A stretch of 64,000 nucleotides of DNA, from NCBI RefSeq assembly GCF_015644665.1, contig NZ_JADOBQ010000001.1, positions 186,001-250,000 of the forward strand, written 5' to 3'. The position numbers and the translations under genes are program-made. The DNA is from Roseobacter sp. MH60115 (GTDB taxonomy: Bacteria; Pseudomonadota; Alphaproteobacteria; Rhodobacterales; Rhodobacteraceae). Within the stretch, counting starts at the first letter, position 1, and the number at the start of each line of letters is the position of its first letter. Positions 25,101 through 33,026 of the stretch are shown one piece after another. The notes beneath the pieces were generated by a model, which was not told the DNA's origin, did not search any database, and saw nothing but the letters and a program-made list of their open reading frames with translations.

Positions 25101-27092
25101 TCAGAGGTGATCCCGTTCGATGCTGTCGGTGTGGTCGCGTTCGTAGATCAGGACGTCGTTTTCATAGGCTTCGAGCCTTGCGCTGAGGTGGACATGCGTT
25201 GCATCCGACCACATCTGGCAGCTGGTTTCGGTGCGCAGGCGGATGTCGCCGCGTTCCAATTCGTCGCGCCAGTGGCACGCCCCGGTTGCAGAGAGCGGAT
25301 CGTTCGGGTGGATCGCCCATTCTTCGCGTGCGACGGAGCCACTGATCAGCCCGTGGTCGCTGTCACGCAGCTTGCCGAAATCGTCTTCTATGCGCAGGGT
25401 GACAATACCGCTGGCCATGTCGACTTCCCGAGTGCGGGTGTTTTTCGCCGCGCGCAGGGTTTCGGTTTCCCAAGGATCGGCAGACGTGGGGGGTGGAAAG
25501 CTGACTTCGTCCCGGCGGGCCGTGCGGCGCACGGGCAGGTGCAGGCTGCCGCCGAGCAGGGTGACGGTAGCGGCGTTCGGCGCGGGCCAGAGCAGGGGCC
25601 AATAGCTGGTGGATACCGCAAGGCGCAGGCGGTGCCCCTCGGGCAGGCGGTAGGCGATGGTATCGAGCCAGAGTTCGATCGGCACGGGCGCGTCAATAGG
25701 CATCGGCACCGGGTCCTCGGCGTCTTCCCGGTGGCTGAGGTTCAGCACCCCGTAGGTGATGCGGGTCGAGGAGCCGTCCGGATGCACGTCACACAGGCGC
25801 ACGGCAATCTGTGCTTGCGGCTGATCTGATGTGAGCTGGAGCCGGACCTTTGGCGCCCCAAAGATATCGGTGTCGTGGTCCGCCGCTGCCGTGTCGAAAC
25901 AGGCGGACATCGCATCATCGCCCCGCTGGTCGCCGGGCATCTCCGGACCGAGCCAGATGGCGCAATACTCTCCGGCCTCCGCCCCGCAGTCCTGTGGAGA
26001 GTTGACTGGCACCGAAATCGGGCCGCGCCCGTCTGACAGCCCATGTTTCGACAGGTACAGCGTCCGGTGCGGGATATGGCTGATCGCGCCATCGGCTTCG
26101 GCCACCCAGCGCCCCGGTCGCTCCGTGTACCAGCGCGCGGGCGGGACCGCATCCATCAGGTAGGCGCGATAGTCAGGATCATCCGGCACGCCGGTGTCGG
26201 TGCCCTTCAGCCAGTGATCCCACCAGCGCAGCGCCTCTTGCAGAAAACCGATGCGCGGTTCCGGCACAGCGAAATGCGGGTATTTGTGCACCCAAGGACC
26301 AACGATACCCTTGGCCCCCGGCAGCGCTTGCACTAGCTGCGGCACAGCGTTCTTATAGGCGTCGCCCCAGCCGCCAATGGCCAGCACCTTGGCCTTGATC
26401 GCACTGTAATTCTCGATCACGGACCCATGCCGCCAATAGGCGTCGCGGCGCTGGTGGCGCAGCCAGATAGAGGGCAGGAAGGGTTCGTTTTCAAGGCGTT
26501 GCAGCCACATCTCGCGCCAGTTGTCGCGCAAGGCCGGGTCCGGTGCACGGGAGGAGTAGGACCACATGGTCGCGCCCCAACCGAGGTTCTCGTTCAGCAG
26601 GCAACCGCCCTTGTAGTGGATATCATCCGCAAAGCGATCAACGGTGGAGCAGAGCGTGATCACTGCCTTCAGCGGCTCCGGGGCCAGAGCCGCCACCTGC
26701 AACCCGTTGAAGCCCCCCCAGCTGATCCCCATCATGCCAACGGTGCCGGAACACCAGGGTTCCGCCGCCAGCATCTCGATGACCTCAACCGCGTCACTCA
26801 GCTCCTGCGCAGTGTACTCATCCGCCATCAGCCCGTCGCTGTCGCCATTGCCCCGCATGTCGACGCGCACGCAGGCGTAGCCCCGCGCGGCAAACCACGG
26901 GTGGGTCAGCGCATCGCGGGCGCAAGTGCCGTCGCGCTTGCGGTAAGGCAGGTATTCCAGGATCACCGGCACCGGATCATCCGCCGCGTCCACCGGGCGC
27001 CAGACCCGGGCGGACAGACGGCATCCATCGCTGAGGGTGAGGCCGAAATCCGGCAGGTCTTCGATCTCGCGGAGCGTGTTGTCGAGCGTCAT
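25101..27092 (-). CDS. CocE/NonD family (peptidase S15) hydrolase
   Basis: A 663-residue alpha/beta-hydrolase of the CocE/NonD family, matching the family in length. The N-terminal catalytic domain has VRVDMRGNGDSDG and the nucleophile elbow GISWGGFNG, and the C-terminal half is the jelly-roll domain of X-Pro dipeptidyl-peptidase-like proteins (PEGHRLRLAVSTSYWP). Relatives cleave cocaine esters, cephalosporin esters or peptides. There is no signal peptide, so it is cytoplasmic. The ATG at 27092 fits family starts; a GTG at 27137 is an alternative. It is the first gene of the transporter operon in the direction of transcription. Confidence 0.9.
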   Translation of the reverse strand: MTLDNTLREIEDLPDFGLTLSDGCRLSARVWRPVDAADDPVPVILEYLPYRKRDGTCARDALTHPWFAARGYACVRVDMRGNGDSDGLMADEYTAQELSDAVEVIEMLAAEPWCSGTVGMMGISWGGFNGLQVAALAPEPLKAVITLCSTVDRFADDIHYKGGCLLNENLGWGATMWSYSSRAPDPALRDNWREMWLQRLENEPFLPSIWLRHQRRDAYWRHGSVIENYSAIKAKVLAIGGWGDAYKNAVPQLVQALPGAKGIVGPWVHKYPHFAVPEPRIGFLQEALRWWDHWLKGTDTGVPDDPDYRAYLMDAVPPARWYTERPGRWVAEADGAISHIPHRTLYLSKHGLSDGRGPISVPVNSPQDCGAEAGEYCAIWLGPEMPGDQRGDDAMSACFDTAAADHDTDIFGAPKVRLQLTSDQPQAQIAVRLCDVHPDGSSTRITYGVLNLSHREDAEDPVPMPIDAPVPIELWLDTIAYRLPEGHRLRLAVSTSYWPLLWPAPNAATVTLLGGSLHLPVRRTARRDEVSFPPPTSADPWETETLRAAKNTRTREVDMASGIVTLRIEDDFGKLRDSDHGLISGSVAREEWAIHPNDPLSATGACHWRDELERGDIRLRTETSCQMWSDATHVHLSARLEAYENDVLIYERDHTDSIERDHL

Positions 27093-27166
27093 GCGCAGAC
27101 GGTTGCCCTGACGGCGAATGTTGTCAAGCGGCTGCACCCCCGATACGCGCCGGGACTTTCGTATTG

Positions 27167-27195
27167 GCAGGTAGGGTGGGCTTTCAGGCCACCTT
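27167..27195 (+). repeat. 29-base intergenic repeat, copy 1 (GGTGGGCTTTCAGGCCACC core)
   Basis: This 29-base sequence is identical to the one at 37762-37790. Its core GGTGGGCTTTCAGGCCACC can form a short hairpin. This copy lies ten bases beyond the stop of the glycerate kinase gene and 75 bases in front of the CocE/NonD start. Confidence 0.8.
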
Positions 27196-27204
27196 TTGAG
27201 GTGC

Positions 27205-28305
27205 TCATGATTTCCGTGCGATCACCAGATCCATTACATTGGTGCCGGTGGGCCCGGTCTTCAGCAACGCGCCGCGCGCGTCCAGCCACCGGCCCGCATC
27301 CGCGCGATCCAGCGCCTCCTGCCCTGAGGCCTCCCAGGTTTCCCCATCGACGATGGCCCCGGCCGCATCCGTAGGCCCATCCGTGCCATCGGTGCCCGCC
27401 ACCAGAATCTGCAGGCCTTGGGCGCCCGCAATTTCCCGCGCCAGCAGAAGCGCCAGCGCCTGATTGCGCCCGCCCAGACCAGGGTCTGGGGGCAGCACGA
27501 CGGTCGGTTCGCCACCAAAGAGATGCACCCCCGGTGACGCGTTTTTCAGCGCGGCAGCAATGCGGGGCGCAACCGCGTTCACATCTGCATAGAGCGTTTC
27601 TTCATCATGACCGACGATCAGCCCCGCGTCGGTTGCGGCCCGGCACACGGCGGCACGCGCAATGGCATTGCTCGCCACAATGCGCGCCTCAAAGGTAAAC
27701 GCAGGCTCTACGGGCGCCGCACCGATGCCGGAGCCAATCACCTGCAGGCTGTCGCCTTCCACATCGGAAATCGCCAGTGTGGTCACCCGCGCGCCGCGAA
27801 ATGCGCCCAGCAGTTTGCCCCCCTTGATCCGGCTGGCCTGCATCCGCGCGGCGTTCATCGCGTGAATATCCGCGCCCGAGGCGAGCATCTGCTGTGCGCG
27901 GGAGGACAGATCATCCAGGCTCAGCCCGTCTGCTGGGGCTTCGACCAGGGCAGAGGCCCCGCCCGAGACCAGCAGCATCAGGTGACGGTCCGCAGACATG
28001 TTCTGCACCGTTTCCAGGACCCGCGTGCCTGCGGCGATGCTGTTTTCATCGAGCACGGGATGCGCCGCTTCCATGACGTCCGCCGCCGCAGGTGCACCTT
28101 CCGCATGATGATACTTTGTCACGATCAACAGCGGCGTTTCCGGAAAAACCTCATGTGCAGCGCGCGCCATCGCGGTGGCGGCCTTACCCACGGCGATGAT
28201 CTGATCTGGCGGGGCGACGGGGTCCGCGGTCAGACTGGTGGCGACGGATGTGTCACCGCCCACGGCGGCCACACCGGCATCAAAGAGTGTACGAAGGTCG
28301 GTCAT
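27205..28305 (-). CDS. Glycerate kinase type 2 (MOFRL family)
   Basis: A 366-residue protein of the GckA/TtuD family, which phosphorylates D-glycerate to 2-phosphoglycerate with ATP. Typical stretches are [15 protein letters not shown] near residue 40, [12 protein letters not shown] near 110, and the C-terminal MOFRL domain with [12 protein letters not shown] and [16 protein letters not shown]. It is slightly shorter than the usual 410-430 residues. It is the last gene of a long overlapping operon, overlapping the dtd gene by four bases. Its metabolic role (glycerate or hydroxypyruvate use, as in the serine/glyoxylate routes) has no obvious link to the other genes of the operon. Confidence 0.92.
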   Translation of the reverse strand: MTDLRTLFDAGVAAVGGDTSVATSLTADPVAPPDQIIAVGKAATAMARAAHEVFPETPLLIVTKYHHAEGAPAAADVMEAAHPVLDENSIAAGTRVLETVQNMSADRHLMLLVSGGASALVEAPADGLSLDDLSSRAQQMLASGADIHAMNAARMQASRIKGGKLLGAFRGARVTTLAISDVEGDSLQVIGSGIGAAPVEPAFTFEARIVASNAIARAAVCRAATDAGLIVGHDEETLYADVNAVAPRIAAALKNASPGVHLFGGEPTVVLPPDPGLGGRNQALALLLAREIAGAQGLQILVAGTDGTDGPTDAAGAIVDGETWEASGQEALDRADAGRWLDARGALLKTGPTGTNVMDLVIARKS

Positions 28306-28748
28306 GGTATGTCGGTATCCAGCCATAGAGTTACAGGGCCATCGTTGGTGAGCTGCACCTGCATCTCCGCGCCGAAACGGCCGGTTTCGGTCGCGATGCC
28401 CAGCTCCTTCAGCACCTTAGCAAAATGCAGGTAGAGCGCTTCGGCGATATCCGGTTTCGCCGCGCCGGAAAAGCCCGGGCGGTTGCCGCGCGAGGTATCC
28501 GCCGCCAGCGTGAACTGACTGACCACAAGCGCACCACCGCCGGTCTGCACGAGGCTGAGGTTCATCTTGCCTGCCTCATCTCTGAAAATGCGCAGTTTCG
28601 AGATCTTGGTGGCGAGGGCTGCGGCGGTTGCCTCATCATCGCCCGACATTGCGCAGACAAGGATCAGCAGACCGGGTCCCGTGCGACCCACAAGGGTGCT
28701 GTCCACCGTGACCTGTGCCTCCCGCACCCGCTGAACGAGCGCTCTCAT
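28302..28748 (-). CDS. dtd: D-aminoacyl-tRNA deacylase
   Basis: A 148-residue protein of the expected length. The SQFTLAADT motif and the TNDGPVT motif, whose Gly-cis-Pro pair gives chiral proofreading, are both intact. The enzyme removes D-amino acids (and glycine) mischarged onto tRNA, in the cytoplasm. The ATG at 28748 overlaps the stop of the nitroreductase gene by four bases, and its own stop overlaps the glycerate kinase start, so its translation is coupled on both sides. Confidence 0.96.
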   Translation of the reverse strand: MRALVQRVREAQVTVDSTLVGRTGPGLLILVCAMSGDDEATAAALATKISKLRIFRDEAGKMNLSLVQTGGGALVVSQFTLAADTSRGNRPGFSGAAKPDIAEALYLHFAKVLKELGIATETGRFGAEMQVQLTNDGPVTLWLDTDIP

Positions 28749-29416
28749 GGGTGCCACTCCATGATATCGGCCACTTCGGCACGCGCGGTACGGAAGCTGT
28801 TGGCGGGATGATCCAAATCGGCATAGCCGAAGGAAATCGCGCAGAGGATCATGCGATCTGCGTCAATCTCAAAGCATTCGCGCGCGACATCCGGATAGGA
28901 CGCGACGGCGGCCTGTGCGATGCTGTCCACCCCCAACGCGCGCGCGGCCAGGGTGAACGCGGTGACAAAGCCACCGGTATCCATCGCGCCGTAGCCGCCC
29001 AGGGCACGCGGGCTGGACACCAGCGCCACATGCGGGGCATCAAAAAGATCGAAATTGCGCATCATCTGCGCGGCGGAGGCGGCGCGGTCGCCTTTCTTGA
29101 CGCCCACTGCCTCATAAAGCTGCCAGCCGCAGGTGCGGCGGCGGTCACCGTAGACGCCCGGGTAGGTTTCGGGCCATGCGAGATCGGGTGTTGCACTGCT
29201 GTTTTCGGCCGCGCGTCTCAGGGCCACGCGAAAGCGTTCCGTGGCCTCTGGGCCGGTGACCGTCACCTGCCAGGGCTGCGCATTGCACCATGACGGCGCA
29301 TGGCGCGCTGCGGCCACGATCTTTTCGACATCCGCGCGCGGCACCGGATCGGGTCGAAAGGCACGACAGGAATAACGCGCTTCGAGCAGGTGTGTCAGAA
29401 CATCGAAATCGGTCAT
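28745..29416 (-). CDS. Nitroreductase family protein
   Basis: A 223-residue FMN-dependent nitroreductase-family protein. The N-terminal [12 protein letters not shown], the phosphate-binding [12 protein letters not shown] and the C-terminal CAISFGYAD are characteristic. Such enzymes reduce nitro groups, quinones or enones with NAD(P)H as dimers. It overlaps both neighbours by four bases. In this operon it follows the zinc-ribbon membrane protein; a redox role beside the two b-type cytochromes is possible but unproven. Confidence 0.92.
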   Translation of the reverse strand: MTDFDVLTHLLEARYSCRAFRPDPVPRADVEKIVAAARHAPSWCNAQPWQVTVTGPEATERFRVALRRAAENSSATPDLAWPETYPGVYGDRRRTCGWQLYEAVGVKKGDRAASAAQMMRNFDLFDAPHVALVSSPRALGGYGAMDTGGFVTAFTLAARALGVDSIAQAAVASYPDVARECFEIDADRMILCAISFGYADLDHPANSFRTARAEVADIMEWHP

Positions 29417-30519
29417 TGGCTGATCGCCGCGACATAGCCGATGCCCGCAGCAACCACGAGCCCCAAAATCACCGCCACAGCGATCTTGACGGCGGACCAG
29501 GGGCGTTCCCCTTGCACCTTGCCGGTACGCCCGTTCACCACAAAACGGTAGGTCTCGCCCCGGTACTTATAGGCCGCCAGCCAGACCGGCAGCAGCACGT
29601 GTTTGAAGGTGACGTCGCGCATGTCCGTCTCCACGCTGTGAATGCGCTGGCGGTCCCCGCCGATGTCGAAGCGGATATCGCGGGCGATAATACCGTCCAT
29701 CTTCTGCCGCGCTTCAACGAACCCGTCCTTGAGTGTCACCGCGTAGCCCTCGGCGCGAAACCCTGCGAGATATTCCGGCGCATAGGGCTGCATGTCGCCC
29801 AGATCCCAGGGTTCCAACGCATCCGTGAACCGTTTGGGCAGCGACGTCGAGGCCAACACCAGCACATCGTCGAAGAACCGCGCCACGCGGCCCCGCACGC
29901 CGCGCCAGCGGACTTTTGGCACCTGCACCTGCTGGCGCTTGCCGTCACGCATCACCGTGCGGGTCTCGTAATACACGGTGCCGCGCTCGCCGGTGTATTG
30001 GCTCGTGGTGTCGGCATCGAAGGTCCAGTAGGGCACGTAGATGCCCTGCATCCGGCGCCCCTTGCGCGCATATTCCTGCAGCCCGTTCGGCGCGAACCAG
30101 AGCCGCCCGAGCCAGTGGGTCATCGCCTCGCGCGCCGTTGCCTCATCAAGGGCGAAGGGCAGCACGCCGCGCGGTTTTATGTGCCGGTGCATGCCGGTGT
30201 CGGTGACCACAGGCGTGGCACAAAACGGGCATTCGGTGGCATGCACCTCCGGGTCGAATTCGACCTCTGCCGCGCAATTGGGGCATTTGGAGACGCGCGT
30301 CTCTTCCATCTCCATCGCGGGCAGGGCCTTGTTGAGCGCGGCGTCGAAGTCGAGTTCCTTGATTTGCACCTTGCCCCATGGGCCGCTGTCGAGGCGCTGG
30401 GTGTTGCCGCAGTGATCGCAGACCAGCTGCCGCCCGTTGGGATCGAACCGCAGGTCCCCCCCGCAGGCGTCGCAGGGAAAATGGTGCTCGGCCAGAGGGG
30501 CCTGAATGTCTGTACTCAT
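29413..30519 (-). CDS. Double zinc-ribbon protein with C-terminal membrane segment
   Basis: A 368-residue protein with two zinc ribbons near the N-terminus (Cys16, Cys19, Cys34, Cys37, then Cys79, Cys82, Cys97, Cys100). A roughly 230-residue middle region follows (with YVPYWTFDADT and LPVWLAAYKYRGETYRF), and then one hydrophobic helix at about residues 345-363 with a very short tail. The topology suggests a tail-anchored inner-membrane protein with the ribbons in the cytoplasm. Such proteins are sometimes labelled as primosomal-N'-like from the ribbons alone, but no helicase motif exists here. Together with SPFH, TelA and XpaC genes it resembles Bacillus YdjI/YdjJ-type membrane-stress loci. 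Function is unknown. Confidence 0.85.
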   Translation of the reverse strand: MSTDIQAPLAEHHFPCDACGGDLRFDPNGRQLVCDHCGNTQRLDSGPWGKVQIKELDFDAALNKALPAMEMEETRVSKCPNCAAEVEFDPEVHATECPFCATPVVTDTGMHRHIKPRGVLPFALDEATAREAMTHWLGRLWFAPNGLQEYARKGRRMQGIYVPYWTFDADTTSQYTGERGTVYYETRTVMRDGKRQQVQVPKVRWRGVRGRVARFFDDVLVLASTSLPKRFTDALEPWDLGDMQPYAPEYLAGFRAEGYAVTLKDGFVEARQKMDGIIARDIRFDIGGDRQRIHSVETDMRDVTFKHVLLPVWLAAYKYRGETYRFVVNGRTGKVQGERPWSAVKIAVAVILGLVVAAGIGYVAAISQ

Positions 30520-30941
30520 AACATGCCGTGCAAGGATTTAGGGGTCATCCGGCGCAGCACCCCGTCCCCCAGGGCCGTGTGACGCCAAAGGTGAAAGATC
30601 GCGTGCAGGGCGGAGGCGGCGAAAAGCGCAACCATCAGGGTGCGCAGGGGTGGTCCGGGCAGAGGGGCGCCAAAGGCCTGTACAAGGGCGCTCAGTGACG
30701 CCCAGCCGAGCAGGGCGTACATGCCGCGGCTGAGCCAGGGGTGCGCTGTGCGCAGCACGCCCTCCAACCTGGGGCCGGGACCGTTCATCAGACCAAAGAC
30801 AACCGCAAGCGCCACCATCGCCAGCCCCGTGAGCCCGAAGGCGACATTGAGTGCTGCGCTGTCCAGCCCGCCTGCCAGCGCCAGCATCAGCAGGGTGAGC
30901 ACGGACCAGTGCAGCAGGATGGTGGCGCGGCGGCGGGTCAT
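30516..30941 (-). CDS. Cytochrome b561-like four-helix membrane protein (second copy)
   Basis: A 141-residue protein with about four hydrophobic helices and histidines suited to bind haem b: LLHWSVL in helix one, AHPWLSRGMYALLGW in the middle, and LHAIFHLWRHTALGDG in the last. The C-terminal pattern HLWRH..L.DG.LRRM.P..LH is shared with the protein encoded just upstream, so the two are tandem paralogues. It overlaps the zinc-ribbon gene by four bases. It is shorter than typical cytochrome b561 (about 180), and the redox partner is unknown. Confidence 0.85.
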   Translation of the reverse strand: MTRRRATILLHWSVLTLLMLALAGGLDSAALNVAFGLTGLAMVALAVVFGLMNGPGPRLEGVLRTAHPWLSRGMYALLGWASLSALVQAFGAPLPGPPLRTLMVALFAASALHAIFHLWRHTALGDGVLRRMTPKSLHGML

Positions 30942-30956
30942 GCGGGGGGCCTTTCG

Positions 30957-31490
30957 TCAGAGGTAGCGATGCAGGGCTCTGGGTAGCATGATACGCAGCG
31001 CGCCGTCGCGCAAGCGGTAGTGCCGCCAGATGTGAAATGCCGCATGGGCGACGACCACCAGCCCCAAGGCGTAGAACTGGTAGATGTGAAAACTGCCGAC
31101 CGCCGCGTTCCATTCGGGCCACCCCATCGGCGGCGCGATGGGCAGAAACCCACCCGCCTTGAGCAGCCGTGACGACGTCAGCCCCAGCAGAAACCCCCCC
31201 ACTGCGATCAGGCAAAGCCCCCAGATCAGCGTCAGATGCAGCCCGCGGTGCAGGCGGCGCTGCCAGCCTTTGAGTTTTGGCCCCGGACGGGAGGCCAGAC
31301 CGCGCCACATGAGATCCGCAGTCCAGAGCAGCGACAGGCTCACGAAGATCAGCGCAAGGATCGAATGAAACTGGAAGGCGCGGGGCCCGAAGGGCAGCAC
31401 ATCGTCGGGCGTCACCAGCAGGAACCAGATAAAAAGCGGCACCAGCAGCCAATGCAGCCACTTGAGATAGGTGCGACGGCGCAGGGTCAT
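30957..31490 (-). CDS. Cytochrome b561-like membrane protein (first copy)
   Basis: A 177-residue protein with about four hydrophobic helices and candidate haem ligands in LKWLHWLLVP, FQFHSILAL, LHRGLHLTLIW and VAHAAFHIWRH. The last helix and tail (FHIWRHYRLRDGALRIM then PRALHRYL) match the next gene's protein closely in pattern. The ATG at 31490 lies four bases after the ridA-type stop; upstream in-frame codons overlap that gene and have no family match. It may pass electrons across the inner membrane within the TelA/XpaC/SPFH operon, but this is inference. Confidence 0.87.
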   Translation of the reverse strand: MTLRRRTYLKWLHWLLVPLFIWFLLVTPDDVLPFGPRAFQFHSILALIFVSLSLLWTADLMWRGLASRPGPKLKGWQRRLHRGLHLTLIWGLCLIAVGGFLLGLTSSRLLKAGGFLPIAPPMGWPEWNAAVGSFHIYQFYALGLVVVAHAAFHIWRHYRLRDGALRIMLPRALHRYL

Positions 31491-31494
31491 TGCG

Positions 31495-31887
31495 TCAGAC
31501 CTCGGGCGCGTGGGCGACGATGCGGAATTCCACCAGCGCGCCGGGGCGGCGCAAGCCGGCCACTTCGACGGCCGTCCAGGCGGGTATCGGGGGCGAAAAA
31601 ACATCCTCCACGACGGACTGCACTGCGGCAAAGGTGGCGCTGATGTTCACGTGGTAGCTGGTCATTTCGACCACACGGGTTTCATTCGCATCAGCGGCTG
31701 CCAGAACGGTTTGCACCTTGTCGAGCGCTTTTCTGGCCTGATCGGCGGCGCTCTCGGGCATCGAGCCGTCTTCCCGCCCCCCGGTCGCGCCGGTCAGGAA
31801 CAGAAAGTCACCCGCGCGGATGGCCGGAGAGAAGCCGGTTGCAGCTGCGGCCTGTTTCAGCGCCTGCGGGACGATGGCCTGCCTCAT
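31495..31887 (-). CDS. RidA family protein (YjgF/YER057c/UK114)
   Basis: A 130-residue protein of the RidA superfamily, of trimeric chorismate-mutase-like fold. The stretches GDFLFLTGATGG, PAWTAVEVAGLRRPGALVEF and the final ARG-containing strand fit the family. The conserved arginine that binds imine substrates in true RidA (in the C-terminal GALVE(I/F)xxxA region, usually preceded by Arg-Val) appears as LRRPGALVEFRIVA, so deaminase activity is plausible. It lies three bases after the SPFH gene and four before the first cytochrome gene, clearly in the same operon. Confidence 0.9.
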   Translation of the reverse strand: MRQAIVPQALKQAAAATGFSPAIRAGDFLFLTGATGGREDGSMPESAADQARKALDKVQTVLAAADANETRVVEMTSYHVNISATFAAVQSVVEDVFSPPIPAWTAVEVAGLRRPGALVEFRIVAHAPEV

Positions 31888-31890
31888 CTC

Positions 31891-33000
31891 TCAGGCCGGG
31901 GGCGGTGGCGGCGGTGGCAGCACGGTAAAGAGCTGTGCCAGTTCGGCCACGTCCTCGGCGCGCATCCAGCCGTCCTGTCCCGGGGTCCAGACCATGCTTT
32001 CGCGGGTCAGAGCGCCGTCGGTGGCCATACGGCCAAGCGCGGCCTTTGAGTAAGGCCCCTTTGTCTGGCCGTTCTCCGCCACATGCCAGACATGCTCGAC
32101 CGGTGGCGGCGGGGGCGGCACGGCGGCGGGGCTGGCCGCGCGGGCGCCCCAGGGGCCCTGTTGTGCAGCGGCATTGCCGATCTGCATGCCCAGACCTGCG
32201 CCAAGCCCGGCCTGGATTGCGGCAGCGCCCGCGCCCTCGCGGCCCAGTGCTTCTGCCGCCTGGAACTGCATGTATTCATTGAGATTTCCGATCACGCCCA
32301 TGGACGAACGTTTGTCCATCACCTCCTCAACCGCGGGCGGCAGCGAGATGTTCTCGATGTAAAGCTCCGGCATCGCCAGCCCGTATTCGGCGAGCTGTGC
32401 CGCGATCTCCTTGCCCACCAGCTGGCCAAGTTCCCGCGTATTGGCCGCCATATCCATGACCGGGATGCCCGCCCGCGCGATGGTGCGGGAGAACTCCTGC
32501 ACGAGGATGTTGCGGATCTGAAAGCTGATCTCATCCATCGTGAATTCGCCGTCCGTGCCGACGATCTCCACGAGGAATTTCGCCGGATCGCTGACCTTGA
32601 TCGAGTAGGTACCAAAGGCGCGCAGGCGCACCGGGCCGAATTCCGGGTCGCGGCAGATGATCGGGTTTTTCGTGCCCCATTTCAGATCGTTGAATCGGGT
32701 GGTGTTGACGAAGTAAATCTCGGATTTGAACGGGCTTTTGAAGCCGTGATCCCAGTGCTGCAGCGTCGTCATGATCGGCATGTTGTTGGTCTCGAGCATG
32801 TAGAGACCGGGGGTGAAGACATCCGCCAACTGCCCTTCGTGCACAAAAACCGCCGCTTGCCCTTCGCGCACCGTCAGCTTGGCGCCATATTTGATCTCGT
32901 GCCCCTCGCGCTCGAACCGCCAGACCATGGTGTCGCGGGTGTTATCCGTCCAATGGATGACATCGATGAATTCACCGGAAAGAAAATCAAAAATACCCAT
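31891..33000 (-). CDS. SPFH-domain (YdjI/virion-core-like) protein with C-terminal GYF_2 domain
   Basis: A 369-residue protein. Residues about 25-235 are an SPFH/band-7 domain of the YdjI or 'virion core-like' type (GQAAVFVHEGQLADVFTPG; EIVGTDGEFTMDEISFQIRN shown in part). A Gly/Ala-rich amphipathic stretch (250-280) and a polyproline run (295-300) follow. A GYF_2 domain spans 304-352 (WHVAENGQTKGPYS, MVWTPGQDGW), and the protein ends with another polyproline run. GYF domains bind proline-rich peptides, so self-association or partner binding is likely. No N-terminal membrane helix is visible. It lies in the TelA/XpaC operon and probably forms a membrane-associated scaffold. Confidence 0.9.
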   Translation of the reverse strand: MGIFDFLSGEFIDVIHWTDNTRDTMVWRFEREGHEIKYGAKLTVREGQAAVFVHEGQLADVFTPGLYMLETNNMPIMTTLQHWDHGFKSPFKSEIYFVNTTRFNDLKWGTKNPIICRDPEFGPVRLRAFGTYSIKVSDPAKFLVEIVGTDGEFTMDEISFQIRNILVQEFSRTIARAGIPVMDMAANTRELGQLVGKEIAAQLAEYGLAMPELYIENISLPPAVEEVMDKRSSMGVIGNLNEYMQFQAAEALGREGAGAAAIQAGLGAGLGMQIGNAAAQQGPWGARAASPAAVPPPPPPVEHVWHVAENGQTKGPYSKAALGRMATDGALTRESMVWTPGQDGWMRAEDVAELAQLFTVLPPPPPPPA

Positions 33001-33026
33001 ATCGGTCAGTCCTTTATTGCGTGGTC

